From: Apostichopus japonicus
Lineage: Eukaryota; Echinodermata; Holothuroidea; Aspidochirotida; Stichopodidae
Reading direction: 5' to 3'
DNA length: 64,000 nt
NCBI RefSeq assembly: GCF_037975245.1
Contig: NC_092563.1
Coordinates: forward strand, 3,233,001-3,297,000
Position numbers and translations under genes: made by a program. The notes below the pieces were generated by a model that was not told the origin of the DNA, did no database searches, and saw only the letters and a list, made by a program, of their open reading frames with translations. Positions 36,455-50,960 of the stretch are shown here, piece by piece; the first letter of the stretch is position 1, and the number at the start of each line of letters is the position of its first letter.

Positions 36455-36783
36455 ATTTCATTTTATTTAATTTATTTGTTTCTTCACATTATAACTACAG
36501 AGAAGTTAAGAAAGTGACAAAACATATCAACAACAGGGAAAGTTGTGAAAGGAAGCACTCTAAAAAATACAGAGGGCTTGTCCAGTAGAGCGCTCCCATA
36601 AGTAAATAGAGAGAACAATACAAGAAAACAGTAACAATTATATCCAGCCACACACCAACCCAAAGCGAATAACCCACCCACCCTACCCCACCACCCACAA
36701 TACATACACATATGCATACATACACAATTGAATACAGATACACACGCGCATATATATATATATATATATATAAGTATGTGCAT

Positions 36784-36830
<47 letters not shown>

Positions 36831-38215
36831 ATATATACACTCATATTAATATAAACATGTATGCTTACTTACACAAACACAAAAACAGTCATGTTTATAT
36901 GTTAGGGGGGAAAATACAATAACAAAGGGATGGCTACAGCGTAGAAAATACGAAATGAAAGCTTAAAATCTTAGTAGAGGTTTATAAGGGATCTAGAAAA
37001 GTTGTAACGAAAGGAGTGTATGCTTAGAATGGAATTCCAGGTGCTGATGGCTCGATAATGCAAGCTTGTCTTCGAAAAAGTTGGCCGATTGCCAGGAAGA
37101 CGAAGACGATTGTTTTGACGTGTGTGATAATTGTGAACTAGAGAATTCCGAACAAATAAATTAGAAAACCTAAAGGTAAGAGATTGTTGAAGAAGCGATA
37201 GGTGAAGGTTGCAAGTATTAACTTTGATTATGTCATTTAATTTTAACTTAAAAAGTGCACTGGTGTGTTCGCTTGGTGCAGAATACGTAATATGTCTGGT
37301 ATTTCGTTTTGGAGAACAAATAACTTTCTTAAGGCGGAGTTACTAGTGCCCGACCAAGCAACTTGACTACAGTAGCAGAGATGGGGATGAACAAGAGTTA
37401 GATAAATAGTACGAAGAATATGTTTCGGCAATATCTTTTTAAGTTTTACCGAATATTCCAACACTCTTAGCAACTTGCGAACACAGGTGAGAAGTATGTT
37501 CATGCCAGTTAAGCTTTGAGCCAATAAGAACACCAAGAAATTTAACACTGGTATAGCAGCTTCAAGTAGGTGGTTATTAATGATAATACTTAAGTTGGGG
37601 TTTTGAGTATGAGGCATGTTAAAGACCATAGTTTGTTTTGATAAGCTTATTTGAAGCACTGCCAATCAGAGTATACCACAAGTTCACTGCAAGCAGTACT
37701 TTCAAGGCGTTGTACATCTGTGTCTTTGCAAAAATACTGGTGTCGTCTGCAAACATCACTATTGAAGATTGAAATCGTGGTTATGCCATTCATGTAGATG
37801 ACAAAGAGTAGTGGCCCAAGAATGGAACCTTGGGGAACACCACAAGAATTGTTTGCAAGTTAGAGTTTTTTTTTTCAAGAAGTAAATTGTTTCCTTCCTG
37901 TCAAATAACTTTTCATTCAGTCATATGTTAAGCCGCGAAATCCATATGCAAATAATTGATCTAATAAGATATAATGGGTCAATAGTATCAAAAGCCTTAG
38001 AAAGATCAAGGAAGACACCTAGAGAAGTTTCATTATCACTTGCTGTTTTACTTAGCTTAACAATCACGTCGACTAGCGCGAGTTCAGTGGATTATCCTGA
38101 ACGGAAACCACACTGGCTGTTTGACAAAATGTGGTGTTTGCCAAGAAAAACTAGGATCATATATATGATAAGGAAGGACAAGCTGAAACCCACATCTAAA
38201 TGCGTTGAACTTCTT
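36455..38215 (-). mobile_element. Non-LTR retrotransposon remnant with reverse-transcriptase palm motifs
   Basis: On the minus strand, from the right: ILSNSQCGFRSG (near 38110), a stop, then STELALVDVIVKL and FLDLSKAFDTIDP (motif A, near 38000), GFRGLTYD then a stop (near 37920), CGVPQGSILGPLLF (motif B region, near 37850), a frameshift, and then ADDTSIFA (the catalytic ADD box, near 37740). The thumb pattern LPKHILRTIYLTL is near 37410, and HNYHTRQNNRLRLPGNR near 37100 marks the C-terminal domain. Stops and frameshifts make it a pseudogene. The 3' UTR down to 36455 resembles the copy at 6505-7505 but holds an AT microsatellite. Clade is CR1/L2/Jockey-like, not resolved. Confidence 0.9.
36750..36838. 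repeat. Interrupted (TA)n microsatellite in the retrotransposon 3' region
   Basis: Two TA blocks with CATATACATACA between them. Length polymorphism is likely. Confidence 0.95.
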
Positions 38216-40873
38216 TTTTCTTTCTTGCTTTTGTTAGGTTGACTTTGTAATTAGTTAACTTCCGTATCATATATTGTTAACTTATAGTCAGGCGAAGGAA
38301 CCTTGTAAGCTCTATTTAAGAACGGTTAAGACTATATATATTTCGGGGACTTTCATAATGCCAAAGCACTATAGTGATATCAGCCTATATAGATAAAACC
38401 TCTGACTTCTTTCCCATAGATACTTCGTCGAGGGCAAACGGAAGTTACGGTTGTGCACTGACACCGCACACCTGATTTCGACATTAATACATGTTGTGCC
38501 CATGCAGGCCGCCATTTCCGTCCAATTGTTCGGATATTCATGCATAAAGGGTCTTATTGAAACTGTTAGTTTGGTAAAGATGTTAGTACTTCTAAATTGC
38601 TATCATAACTGGTGATTGTTTGGTAAACGGAACTCACCCTAGTTTAAAGGATTGATTCAGTTGTCATACATGTTTATGCTATATGAAAGAGGACAATAAA
38701 AGAAACACAATGGTGCAAAAACTGTTCAAATATCTTTATCGGTTAAAGAGATATTCAAGGGTAAAGTTTTATCAGATTGTGTAGAAACTGCTGAAATCTG
38801 ACTATAGCTGTGATATGTCACATTCTCACATTCCTGAAAAGTCTTTGTTATTTTCTCTAAATATTTTGTGACATTTCATGACTTTCAACCAAAAGATATG
38901 TCAGGACAGGAGATCTCATATTTGTCAAAGGAAGTATTTGAGACTAAACATCTGAAGAATTTTTGATTATATTATTATCAAATGTGTTAACAAATGTAAA
39001 TAATTTTTAAAGAAATATATTCACAAATGCTAAGGAAGTGAGGATGTGACATCACACCCTCACAGGAAGTCTTTCTACACCAGTCGTTTTCAAAGAAATT
39101 TTGATATCCTCAAAGCCTCATATCTCCTTAACACAGCATGCTATCATGGTAGTTTCTTCACTGTTCTTTTTGTCTTTTTGTGCTCTTTCATACAAAATAG
39201 ACATGTCAAACACCTGAACCAATCCTTTAATATTAGTATACAACTATACGCTATGTAAAATAGGCCCTGTACCGCCCTTTTACATGATGTTCAGTGGCGG
39301 TAGTATGTTTCATGCAGCCTCAAGAAATAGTGACGTAGACGGGATTACTTCGAGTCCCCTGCCGGATTCAAGGTAGGGACTGAACCTAGTTAAAGGGGTG
39401 TAACCCTTGGGTCGTTGAAAACGACTCCCGTGGAGAGGGATCTGGGTATTTCCCTCATAAAATAAAGGTTAAGACGTCAAATGTTGCATTCTGAGGCAAA
39501 TTTAGATTATAAATTAGGTCTATAGTTAGCTCTGAATGCAAGGTTGTGCTAATAAATACTCTTACATGTTTTTGTGGGTGAGGTTGAACACTGGGCCGAT
39601 TTACACCCGTACGTAGCAGTGGTCTAATTCCTCCTGGCTGAATGTTAACACCCTCGACTGACGATGCGGAGGGGGAGGGGGGGGGGGTTCCACTGCCACT
39701 TCCGAGAAGGCCGAGGTTGTGTGTTTTGTCTGCTACAAGAAAATGCAGGCAAACAACTATTTGAACTTTTAACCTCTTGGCAGATATGGTTCCCGTCAAG
39801 TATGTCGACTCAAATTTCCGTCATTGATAAATAGTTTCTTCTATTTTCTTTACATAATGAAAATGTTGACCTTTAAACTGACCTGTGACCTCCACCCGAA
39901 GCCTTGCAGTGGATTTTTTTTTATCAACTCTATAATCACTTACTGCGCAAGCACAGTGTGTATACGCACCTCATCCAACAAGAATGGAAGGTATATAGCC
40001 TACCTCCATTCATCCACATGCATGGACGATCCTATACATTGAACTGTGTCGTAAACTCAAGTTCCAGCGAAATTATTAATACTGTTTTTCTTATGTATTT
40101 TTAATCCAATCTGAAGAATTTTTATACAACCTGATCAGGCTAATTTTTATTGTTACATTGGCAGTGGTCTCTTTCGAACTTTTTTTCGAATTAGATTTCG
40201 AAAGTGAAACTAAATTGCTTAAACCATGTAAGGAAAGATCAAGAAAGGTCGCATATTTGAACCCGGATTTCCCAAGCTGGTTCGAGAACGTATGGTGTAA
40301 TTTGTTCAACGTCCTTTCCTGGTGACTGTCATGCATATATATAGTACCAACCTGAAGCCTATAGTTCCTATTTGCTATGGCTGTGAATTTTACCTGTTGT
40401 GTACGAAGACCCAACATGCATAGAAACCTGTTGCTGAATTTCGCACCTTCAAACAGCTGGTTGTGTTGTGATTATACATACACCTAGCAACTAGACTCCG
40501 AAGTATCATGTTTCACGACCGCTTTCAGAGTTTTGACTCTCTTTTTTTCAAGTGTTCTGTATCCGAGTTTTCAGCTGTAAATTAACATGAAAATCTGCTT
40601 TTCTTTGTTTTGCAAGAAAGGTCAGGAAAGAGATATCACCAAGTGTAAGAACGGTTCATTTTTACGACATTAAAACCCGGGAAATCGCCAGTTATAAATC
40701 CTCGTGTTTAGGCCAAATTGCTAAAGTTAAACTCACTGTCTTTAAACCAACAGTTTTTTAATATTTTTTTTTTGTCATTGCTGTTGACAGGGACAGTCCC
40801 TTTAGTGACCCAGAATCCAAACAGTTTTCTTTCCCTTCAGTCCATTGCTAGTGGAGGCCGCACCAGCCAATAT
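38216..40873. other. Non-coding stretch, no gene recognised
   Basis: GGAGGGGGAGG plus a G-run near 39670-39687 resembles transposon subterminal tracts. No exon or intact repeat can be supported. Confidence 0.5.
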
Positions 40874-40915
40874 GGGGGGGGGGCGGGGGGCGGGGGGGGG
40901 GGGCGGGGGGGGGGG
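40874..40915 (+). repeat. 42-bp G tract with only three C interruptions
   Basis: The plus strand is all G except three single C. It follows CACCAGCCAATAT and ends before TAGCAACTAGG. It could form a stable G-quadruplex. It gives rise to a Gly-rich frame that is not a gene. Confidence 0.97.
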
Positions 40916-42100
40916 TAGCAACTAGGGGAAAGCATATGTTTTTAACTTGTATTACAAAACTTTTCAACTGTATTACAAAAAATGGCCGAAAATAAAGCTA
41001 AAACTGAGATGTATTGATACCACAAAAAAAACAAAAAAAAAACAAGCCCAGATGTAAGGGTATGGTAAGTGGATGTTGAACGATCGATAGTGGACATCCA
41101 AACATATAATTAGCTTCACAATATTAGCGTTCACTTATGTTTTGAAGTTAAGCACTCTTAAGCACATTCTGTACAGTTAACGTGCTTTTTCTATGTTGTG
41201 AATTGATTCCTTTTTGGCAGTTTTACCTGTTGCATATATACTTTATAATGGCAGTCCTGTCCAACAAGCTTAATTAGCGGACCCTATGCGAGGTCTAAGT
41301 CTTAAATTCATAACTCGCTTAGAATTGACCAAACATAAACTGTAAATCATATATTCTTATATTCTTATTGTTCAATATTTAAAGAAAGTATATCTGCGTC
41401 ACCATGACGACTATCACTATAACTTCAGATGGAGACCTGTTTTTACAATGAAACGTAAAATCAATAGTTTTAATATTGATCAAGGAAGTGGCAGATGTTG
41501 TAGTGATAAGTGCAGCAAATATAGAAATCTTTTCATAATGTAAAATGACAAATATGACATCACATGTATAGATGCTATCTGGCCAGATGGCAAACTCTAA
41601 GTTTCCAATGTCTAATTTTCCAAACTTTCTAGATCAATAAAGACAAATGTAAATTGTAAACATAAGATACAACTCCTATCCCATTAACCAATAAACCACC
41701 AAAACTACTGCCCAGGTTTTAACAGTCTTATGGCCTAGGCCTACATGTAGCATGATCAGACTGTTTTATTTTAGATAATAAATTTCCATTCTGGCTCTTA
41801 CAATTTCACAGAAATATGGAAAATAAAGTAAGGGAAAAAAGATGGAAAATCTAAGCCCCCCTGAGATAAGCAACAATTTCTTATACACCCCTCCCCCAGG
41901 ATGGCAAACTGCCTGCATTGATGTGCCTCCAAGTCAGTTACTCTGGCTAAAGGACCTGTACCACAGCAGTGAGTTATTTATAACTATATATATATATACT
42001 ATATACACTATATATATACTATATATACACTATATATATTATATATACTCTATATACTCTATACTCTATACTCTATATATATATATATATATATATATAG

Positions 42101-42151
42101 GCTGGAAGTTTTTTCACTGTTCTTGATTTTCCAACTCATTACGATTTTCAT
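42101..42151 (+). mobile_element. SINE body fragment, forward arm of an inverted pair
   Basis: GCTGGAAGTTTTTTCACTG continuing through CCAACTCATTACGATTTTCAT. The exact complement, with two or three differences, is at 42338-42388. Interpreted as a SINE piece because the partner copy continues into a box B-like tRNA segment. Confidence 0.6.
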
Positions 42152-42172
42152 ATATATATATATATATGTATA

Positions 42173-42208
<36 letters not shown>

Positions 42209-42248
42209 TATATATATATATATATATCTATATATATATATATCTAGA

Positions 42249-42280
<32 letters not shown>

Positions 42281-42282
42281 CA

Positions 42283-42337
<55 letters not shown>

Positions 42338-42339
<2 letters not shown>

Positions 42340-42420
42340 GAAAATCGTAATGAGTTGGAAAATCAAGAACAGTGAAAAAACTCTCAGCCTCCACCGGGAT
42401 TCGAACCACGGGCCTCCCGC
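42338..42420 (-). mobile_element. tRNA-derived SINE fragment with box B, reverse arm
   Basis: On the minus strand, GGGAGGCCCGTGGTTCGAAT includes GGTTCGAATCC, a perfect RNA polymerase III box B. CCGGTGGAGGCTGAGAG and then the 50-bp body shared with 42101-42151 follow. Box A and the rest of the head are missing, replaced by (TA)n. Too short to be a tRNA gene. Confidence 0.7.
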
Positions 42421-42787
42421 TATATATATATATATATATATATATAGTTGAAAGATCTAAAATAGTTTCATGTTTATCAAATGTTACATTTTGTAACCAT
42501 GCAGTCTTTGATTTCTTAACTGTCATAAACTGACCAAGGCACTTTGCACTGAACTATATTGTTACCATGAATTTTTTTAAATTATTTTCTTTTCATTTTT
42601 TGCCAAGATCTTTACTTGCTGTCCCTCCCTAACTAGGAAATTGTTTCAGTAGCTTTTGAATATTGTTTTCTCATGTTCATATATTTGATAAGATGTAATT
42701 GTTTGATACACAGACAGGAGAGAGGTAAGAACAGACAAAGAAACAAAACTTAGATATATAAGATTGTCCTTAGTCATCAGTGTAACC

Positions 42788-43172
42788 CAAGGGCGTAGGA
42801 ACCGGGGGGGGGGGCTGGGGGGGGGGGGGCGCCAGCCCCCCCCCAGTGAAAAATATGGGGGGGGGCGGAAGTATCATTCCGCCCCCCCCCCCCCCGCTCC
42901 GCAAGTCAGAAAACCCCTTTTTCATTTCCAAATGAGAAAAAAATCTCACTTGGAGCACCAAATTGCATTTAAGGCCAGGTGAAAATGCAAAATTCTTTAC
43001 AAAATGGAGTGGGAGTTGAAGTGTGCTATATTGCACCAAATTGCATCTGAGGCCACCTGGAAATGCAAAAAAATTCCAAAGGGGAGGGGACACCCCCTCC
43101 CCTTAGACCCCTCCCCCAGGCCGGCCATCAGTCTTCAGCCCCCCCACTGAAAAGTACCTTCCTACGCCACTG
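42788..43172 (+). mobile_element. hAT-like MITE, family E
   Basis: TIRs CAAGGGCGTAGGAACC and the complement of CAGTGGCGTAGGAAGG; exact target duplications GTGTAACC at 42780-42787 and 43173-43180. 385 bp. Left subterminal G-runs and matching C-runs can pair. The right half contains the G/C palindromic module AAAGGGGAGGGGACACCC at about 43077, as in families B and F. No coding capacity. Confidence 0.95.
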
Positions 43173-43224
43173 GTGTAACCTACAGTGGGATAATAGGGAC
43201 AAAGGAAGAAAAAAAGGTGTCCAC

Positions 43225-43385
43225 AAATCTAAAAATGTTGACTTTGTATCTCAAACTTTTGACTTTTTATTTCAATATTTTGACTGTTTATCTTAAAAGT
43301 TTGACAATTTATGTTAAAATTTTGACTTTTTTATGGACCTGATATTAAAGTAAAAATTATGACTTTTTATTTCAAATTTTTTCTA
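43225..43385. repeat. Degenerate tandem array of TTTTGACTTTTTATTTC-like units
   Basis: TTTGAC followed by TTTATNTCAA-like words recurs about six times at 20-30 bp spacing. Low-complexity, no coding role. Confidence 0.7.
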
Positions 43386-43820
43386 TGTTCCTTTAAAGCC
43401 GCCGTAGTAAGCCCAGCTTTGTGTCTGTTTTGGTTGTTACACTACTAGGTCAAGGCAGTGGCGGCGGAACAGGGGGGGCTTGGGGGGGCTCAGCCCCCCC
43501 AATAAAAAAGTTGAGGGGGCAAATGCATAATAAGCCCCCCCAATATTTACCAAGGCTCCGAAACGTACATCTGCCCATTTTTCAATGCATACTTGTCGAT
43601 CTGTCCGATGCACACGTATACTCTATAGGTGTAATCATTTTAGTAATTGCTGGGGACCCTCGGCCCGTCCCTTGGCTACATACCACATTGTCACCCCAAC
43701 CGCGTCTTCACGCCCCGTGAAAAGTGGAAGCAGTGAGTGTGAGTACCGGTAGCGTAACACAACTTCGTCTTAGGCCAATGATTTGCCTCATTTCAGCCAG
43801 TTCTCCAACATCCCCTTACT

Positions 43821-44230
43821 TAGTGGTGGATCGAGAGTCCATATATACAGTCAGGGGCGGATGCCCCCCCCCCCTGACGGACTCAAATGGACTGCTGGCG
43901 CCCTTTTCAGCTTTTCACTACTATTTACTTATTCGCGATTTTTGACTATTTTATTGCGCTCTCATATACCTATTGACATTTGTCATATTCTGTCGGTGTA
44001 ATTTTCTGACAAAATGGCGACGACACCTATTTATTCTCCGTTTATCTGCAAATTAGCAAGGCCCCGGAAAGGGTCATTTCCTGCAATCTCGGGAGTATCT
44101 TTTTACAAAAAATTTCTGTACGCTCCGCGCCAACCTGTGGTGGCGCTCCGCTTAGATAGTGTCGAAAGCGCCCCTACAGACCATTCTTGCTACCCCCCTC
44201 CCCCGGCCAATACCCCTAGCTCCGCCACTG
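43821..44230 (-). mobile_element. hAT-like MITE, family C, nested in family A
   Basis: Right end AGCTCCGCCACTG, left end TAGTGGTGGATC (a mutated CAGTGGCGGAGC). Flanks CCCTTACT (43813-43820) and CCATTACT (44231-44238) match at 7 of 8 bases. The uninterrupted host sequence is visible in the other family A copy (1844-2511), confirming the insertion. 410 bp. Module at 44121-44151, 79 bp from the right end. Confidence 0.9.
44121..44151 (-). repeat. Shared 31-bp GC-rich subterminal module, copy 4
   Basis: Complement form CGCTCCGCGCCAACC followed by TGTGG and TGGCGCTCCGC. Belongs to the nested family C element. Confidence 0.9.
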
Positions 44231-44459
44231 CCATTACTACACTCAAAAACGTCTTTGCGAGTACACTACGAGTAATAGCTACTCTCTTCAAACACCATCG
44301 AATATACAAATTACAATGTTTTTACAGACTTTACGTGCAATCTGAGAAATTGCAGGCTTGAGACCCATATTTTAGGGCCAGGTATTCGCAGCATAAAACA
44401 CTCGGGAAGTGCCGTTTCCGGCCATGTGGGGGTTTGAAAAAACCCAAAATTTTCTTGTA

Positions 44460-44490
44460 CGCTCCGCGCCAACTGATGGTGGCGCTCCGC
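44460..44490 (-). repeat. Shared 31-bp GC-rich subterminal module, copy 5
   Basis: Complement form CGCTCCGCGCCAACTGATGG and GGCGCTCCGC, followed by TTAGATAGT. Belongs to the outer family A element. Confidence 0.9.
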
Positions 44491-44554
44491 TTAGATAGTC
44501 TCCACACATTAGCCCCCCCAATAATTTTTCCGTTCCGCCGCGCCTGGGTCAAGG

Positions 44555-46785
44555 TGGATCAGTTTGTAACCATGGCAACCATAGAAAAGACACCCTAAGT
44601 GAATGTGTTAAAACTATTTGCATTGTTGTAAAGCATCCTCCCAAAGTCAGCTTGTCCATGATCAGTAAAAGCAAATAAGCTTGAACAATTCCCGATTCCC
44701 TTTTGGAATGTCAGGGACTAGGAACAATACTTGGTATTCCTGGTTTCCTCTCAACCTCAATTGGAAAGCCATGGGGATTCCCAGCAAGATGACAAGTTAT
44801 ATATCTGTGTTTCCAAGATTTTTTGGGTGTGTGATAGTTTGTTATTCTTGATAGTTTAAAAAAAATGGGGAAGTTACAACAGAAAATGAAAGTTATCAAA
44901 AGGAGAGTTTAGTTAGGATAGCTGGCATGTACCGTGCTCTGTACAGCAACTGTAGATAGAATAAACAAATTGGAGGGGTAAAGGGGGGGGGGTGGTAGGC
45001 AGTTGAAGGATGGTTTCGAAATGGGGTATTGATTATAAAGATGTCTATGTAACAAACAAAAATGAGAGTTGGGAAGGTGTTAATTAGAAAGAAAGATGAT
45101 GGCAACAATTCATGTATATTAATTTATATCACACTATATTTCATTTCTAAGTTACACTGAAAGTTTAGTTAGTAGATATACTATGTGCACAACAGTTGGT
45201 GCTATATTTTGCAACTTTGAAACAATGTAGAAGAATTTTCCATTCATTAACTGTTTAATTGTACCATACAAAACTATTCTGTATTTATGTATACTGGACA
45301 CTAGGATTTGTTTGTAATGTTCTCTCGTGAGTGGGGATGGTGGGGGGGGGGTCAGGCCCCTTCCCAATTTATATGTGGTTGCACCCCTGAATATTACTGT
45401 TACTCAATTGTTTGATTGTTTAAATAAAGGTGACCATATTTTTTCCAGGAAATCTGGGGACATGATATTTGGTGTTGACCCCCCCCCACCCCCAGTGTTG
45501 TCATCAAGGGTTAGCACCTACAATGTACTAATAGAGGAAGGCATTTTGAGTGTATCTAAGTGTTTCAGTTGTCCTATGTTTTCAGATGCCCAATGTTAGA
45601 ACACCCTACCCCGCAGAAACAAGTATTTTTGTCTAAGATATATAAAATCCAATGCCAAAACCGTGAAGGTCTCTGAAAGCCTCATTAGTCATTATTTGAA
45701 CTTTGTGTAACATCCCAGGAACTAACCTTAATGGTCCAGTCATTTTCATTGATGAGCCTAGGATGTTTGAGGGGTCATTTCTAAAAGATATAGCACTGAT
45801 CGTGGTTTAGAAATCAAACCAAGACTATAATAGCAGTGCTCTGTAACTAACAAATCAAAGTGGATTAGTGAGTGGCTTAACAAGGTTACCCTTTGATTAT
45901 TAATGCAATTAACTTCATTTGTATTGTGTGTTATATCGGCCTACCATCAGAAATGGTCTGCTCTAGCAAGGGCAAACATTGAAAAGTGAACGAAATTATC
46001 AACCTAGAGTCGAATATGTAGGTACCAGCACACTGTTTTGTCTACCAGACAAGACAAATAGAAAAAAAATTGAGTATTATTTTAACTGCAAAACAGTTCT
46101 GTATTCCACAGTTCATGGGAAAGACAACACATTGCTCAGATGAGAAATAATGATAAAAAATATAATAATATAAGTTCCATTTGCTGCTGCAAACGATTTA
46201 AGCAGCTGTTTTTTTCATTGCCAGAGTTTCCATTGATTTCTGTTACACTTTCATCCTAAAGAGTAGATGGTTATTGATCACACTTGGACACACACCTCTA
46301 TTGTTTCACAAAAACATGTTTTATTTCACAAATATAAACTAGCATGTTAATCTTATGATCTGGTTTCAGTCTAAATCCATTTTCGATTCCGCAGTATTTT
46401 CATATCAATCAGAAATGTGGCTATTCTAATGTTATTTTAAAGCAACTGGTTGAGTTGATGAGAATTCTTTTTATATCACTTTTATGGTTACACAATTCCC
46501 ATATAAGTGTTGAAAAGTGGAAAAGTTTTGAGAGTTTCCAATTTGCCTTTTCCGCCCTATACAAACATACACCCCACCCATACATACACCCATACAAACA
46601 CGCATACATACATGCTAGCTATTAACACTGTAAACCTGCCTTGGCTATGCAATGTTTAAGAGCCAATCAAATAAATTTATGACTTGCTAATTCACATTCA
46701 ATTCTGTGAAAAAAAGAAAAACTCTAGCTGGATGAACTTACATATATATATATGTATATGTATGTATATATCTATATATCTATAT

Positions 46786-46817
<32 letters not shown>

Positions 46818-48097
46818 TTGTATTACTTTGGGTGATAATTTAATAGCCTTGGGTTAAAAAAAAAAAATCTGAACACCTGCTTCAAATGATTCTAAAATAG
46901 AATGAGTATTGATGTTAGTTTCAACCGTTTGCGAATAGGTGGCAGAACTGTGACTTTAAACCTCTCAAAATATACCAGAGTAAAGTGATTCGATTTACTC
47001 ATATGGTAATGGTTTGGGTATGTAGTACATTGCTGCCACTGTCTTGGTGAACTTTACACATTTCTTCGGCAAATTCCTAAAGTCATTCTTTATGACAATG
47101 CAAAAAAAAGTATTGATGATGGGTTTATTGGTTGACTAGTTGCATTTTGAACTGCAATTGGTAGGTTGACAAATTATATTTTTTGTGACAAAAATTGGGC
47201 TTAATTTTCTGAGTTTTCTTCATCAAAATTAAAACTCGTTTATCAGAGCACCATTTGCTTCTCAGTTATGGGTTTGGTGGTGTTGAACCGAGGGTCAGTG
47301 TTTACTACCAGAATTGGTGTAGATATTAATAATCTCAAGTATCAAGGATACTAAAGACAAACTAGTTAAAATACTTTTTTGTTATAAGCAATCCATGGGG
47401 GCAGCTATATAACTACTTCTTAGAGAATTGGATGGATCTATTTTGCAAAATTCTGAAATCAGGTTGTGCACGAACGTTGTATAATCAAGAATCATACCAA
47501 TGTATTAAATAGTAACAAAACCTACAAGATGCATACAAAAGTAAACCGAAACAACCAAAGTATATAAAACTATATTCAATGAAAGAAAAAAACAAACAAT
47601 TAATTTACTCCCAAATTTGGAGAAAAAAAAAACTGCAGGCGGACGAAACATCGAATGTGAAAGCCGAGCCCCCTTTTTGTTTGGTATTTCTGATCTATCT
47701 AGCATATTTGGAGGAGTATCAGAGATGGCTAATGAATAATTCATGAGCTTCTCAAAAAGTAGACTATGTCGATGTTACCTAGCAACCATTAGCAACAGCA
47801 TGTTGTTGATAAGTACGTTGTTTGTTTAGAAACAATACACATTGGAATATATATATATATATCTAAATATAATTTGTTTGCCTGTCTTAAGAAAGCCTTC
47901 ACCATCAATTATCTTTACCTACTTCTAAAGTTGTCTGACCGCTTGGCAGTAAAAATATTTCTTCTGCTAAAAAGAAAAGATTTTAAATGAGAAAATGTGC
48001 CTAGCACCCTCCACCATGTTATGATCCAAAATATAAAAACATTTTGTCGCTACATCAGACAAATGACTCGTCGACCAGGCTCACTCCCCGCAGAATT
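44555..48097. other. Non-coding stretch, includes the 3' flank of the GPI gene
   Basis: G-run at about 44987-44994, G/C-runs near 45340 and 45480, and (TA)n at 46741-46817. The 3' UTR of the minus-strand GPI gene must lie just below 48098, but I could not pick a convincing AATAAA on the minus strand close to it. No other gene recognised. Confidence 0.5.
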
Positions 48098-48221
48098 TCA
48101 CTTGCGATGGGATTTGATAAAGTTGATGAGACCGTTGGTAGATGCATCGTGGGATGATACTTTCCCATCACCACCAAGCTCGGGCTGGATAATCTTGGCT
48201 AGCTGTTTCCCGAGCTCCACT
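48098..48221 (-). CDS. GPI: Glucose-6-phosphate isomerase, last coding exon
   Basis: One base completes the split glycine codon, then 40 codons from [16 protein letters not shown] through [15 protein letters not shown] to SHRK and a TGA stop at 48098-48100. GPI (phosphoglucose isomerase) is the cytosolic enzyme that interconverts glucose-6-phosphate and fructose-6-phosphate in glycolysis and gluconeogenesis. The GVELGK segment ends family signature 2 and includes the conserved active-site lysine; [12 protein letters not shown] is also strongly conserved. The acceptor is CTTCTTCTTGTCAG before the exon. Joined to 49351-49493 it gives the normal C-terminus with no frameshift. Confidence 0.95.

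Positions 48222-50960
<2,739 letters not shown>

Larger units (their letters stand above)
41985..42446. repeat. Compound AT-rich microsatellite array with embedded SINE fragments
   Basis: TATATAC(A/T)C-type units at 41985-42075 pass into long (TA)n blocks at 42076-42099, 42151-42336 and 42421-42446. Two oppositely oriented copies of a 50-bp sequence lie between them. Confidence 0.95.
43456..44546 (+). mobile_element. hAT-like MITE, family A, with nested family C
   Basis: Ends CAGTGGCGGCGGAACAG and the complement of CAGGCGCGGCGGAACGG, with exact 8-bp target duplications GGTCAAGG at 43448-43455 and 44547-44554. 1091 bp, of which 43821-44230 plus its duplication is a later insertion; without it the size equals the family A copy at 1844-2511. 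GGGGGGCTTGGGGGGG and its complement form a stem near the left end. Module copy at 44460-44490, 56 bp from the right end. Confidence 0.95.

Noticed and set aside
37925-38242. Plus-strand open frame of 105 residues
   Set aside because: It is antisense to the reverse-transcriptase motif A region of the minus-strand retrotransposon and has no protein-like pattern of its own.
40718-40918. Gly-rich C-terminal open frame
   Set aside because: The glycines are read from the 42-base G tract.
42059-42341. Tyr/Ile-rich open frames
   Set aside because: Translations of (TA)n microsatellite.
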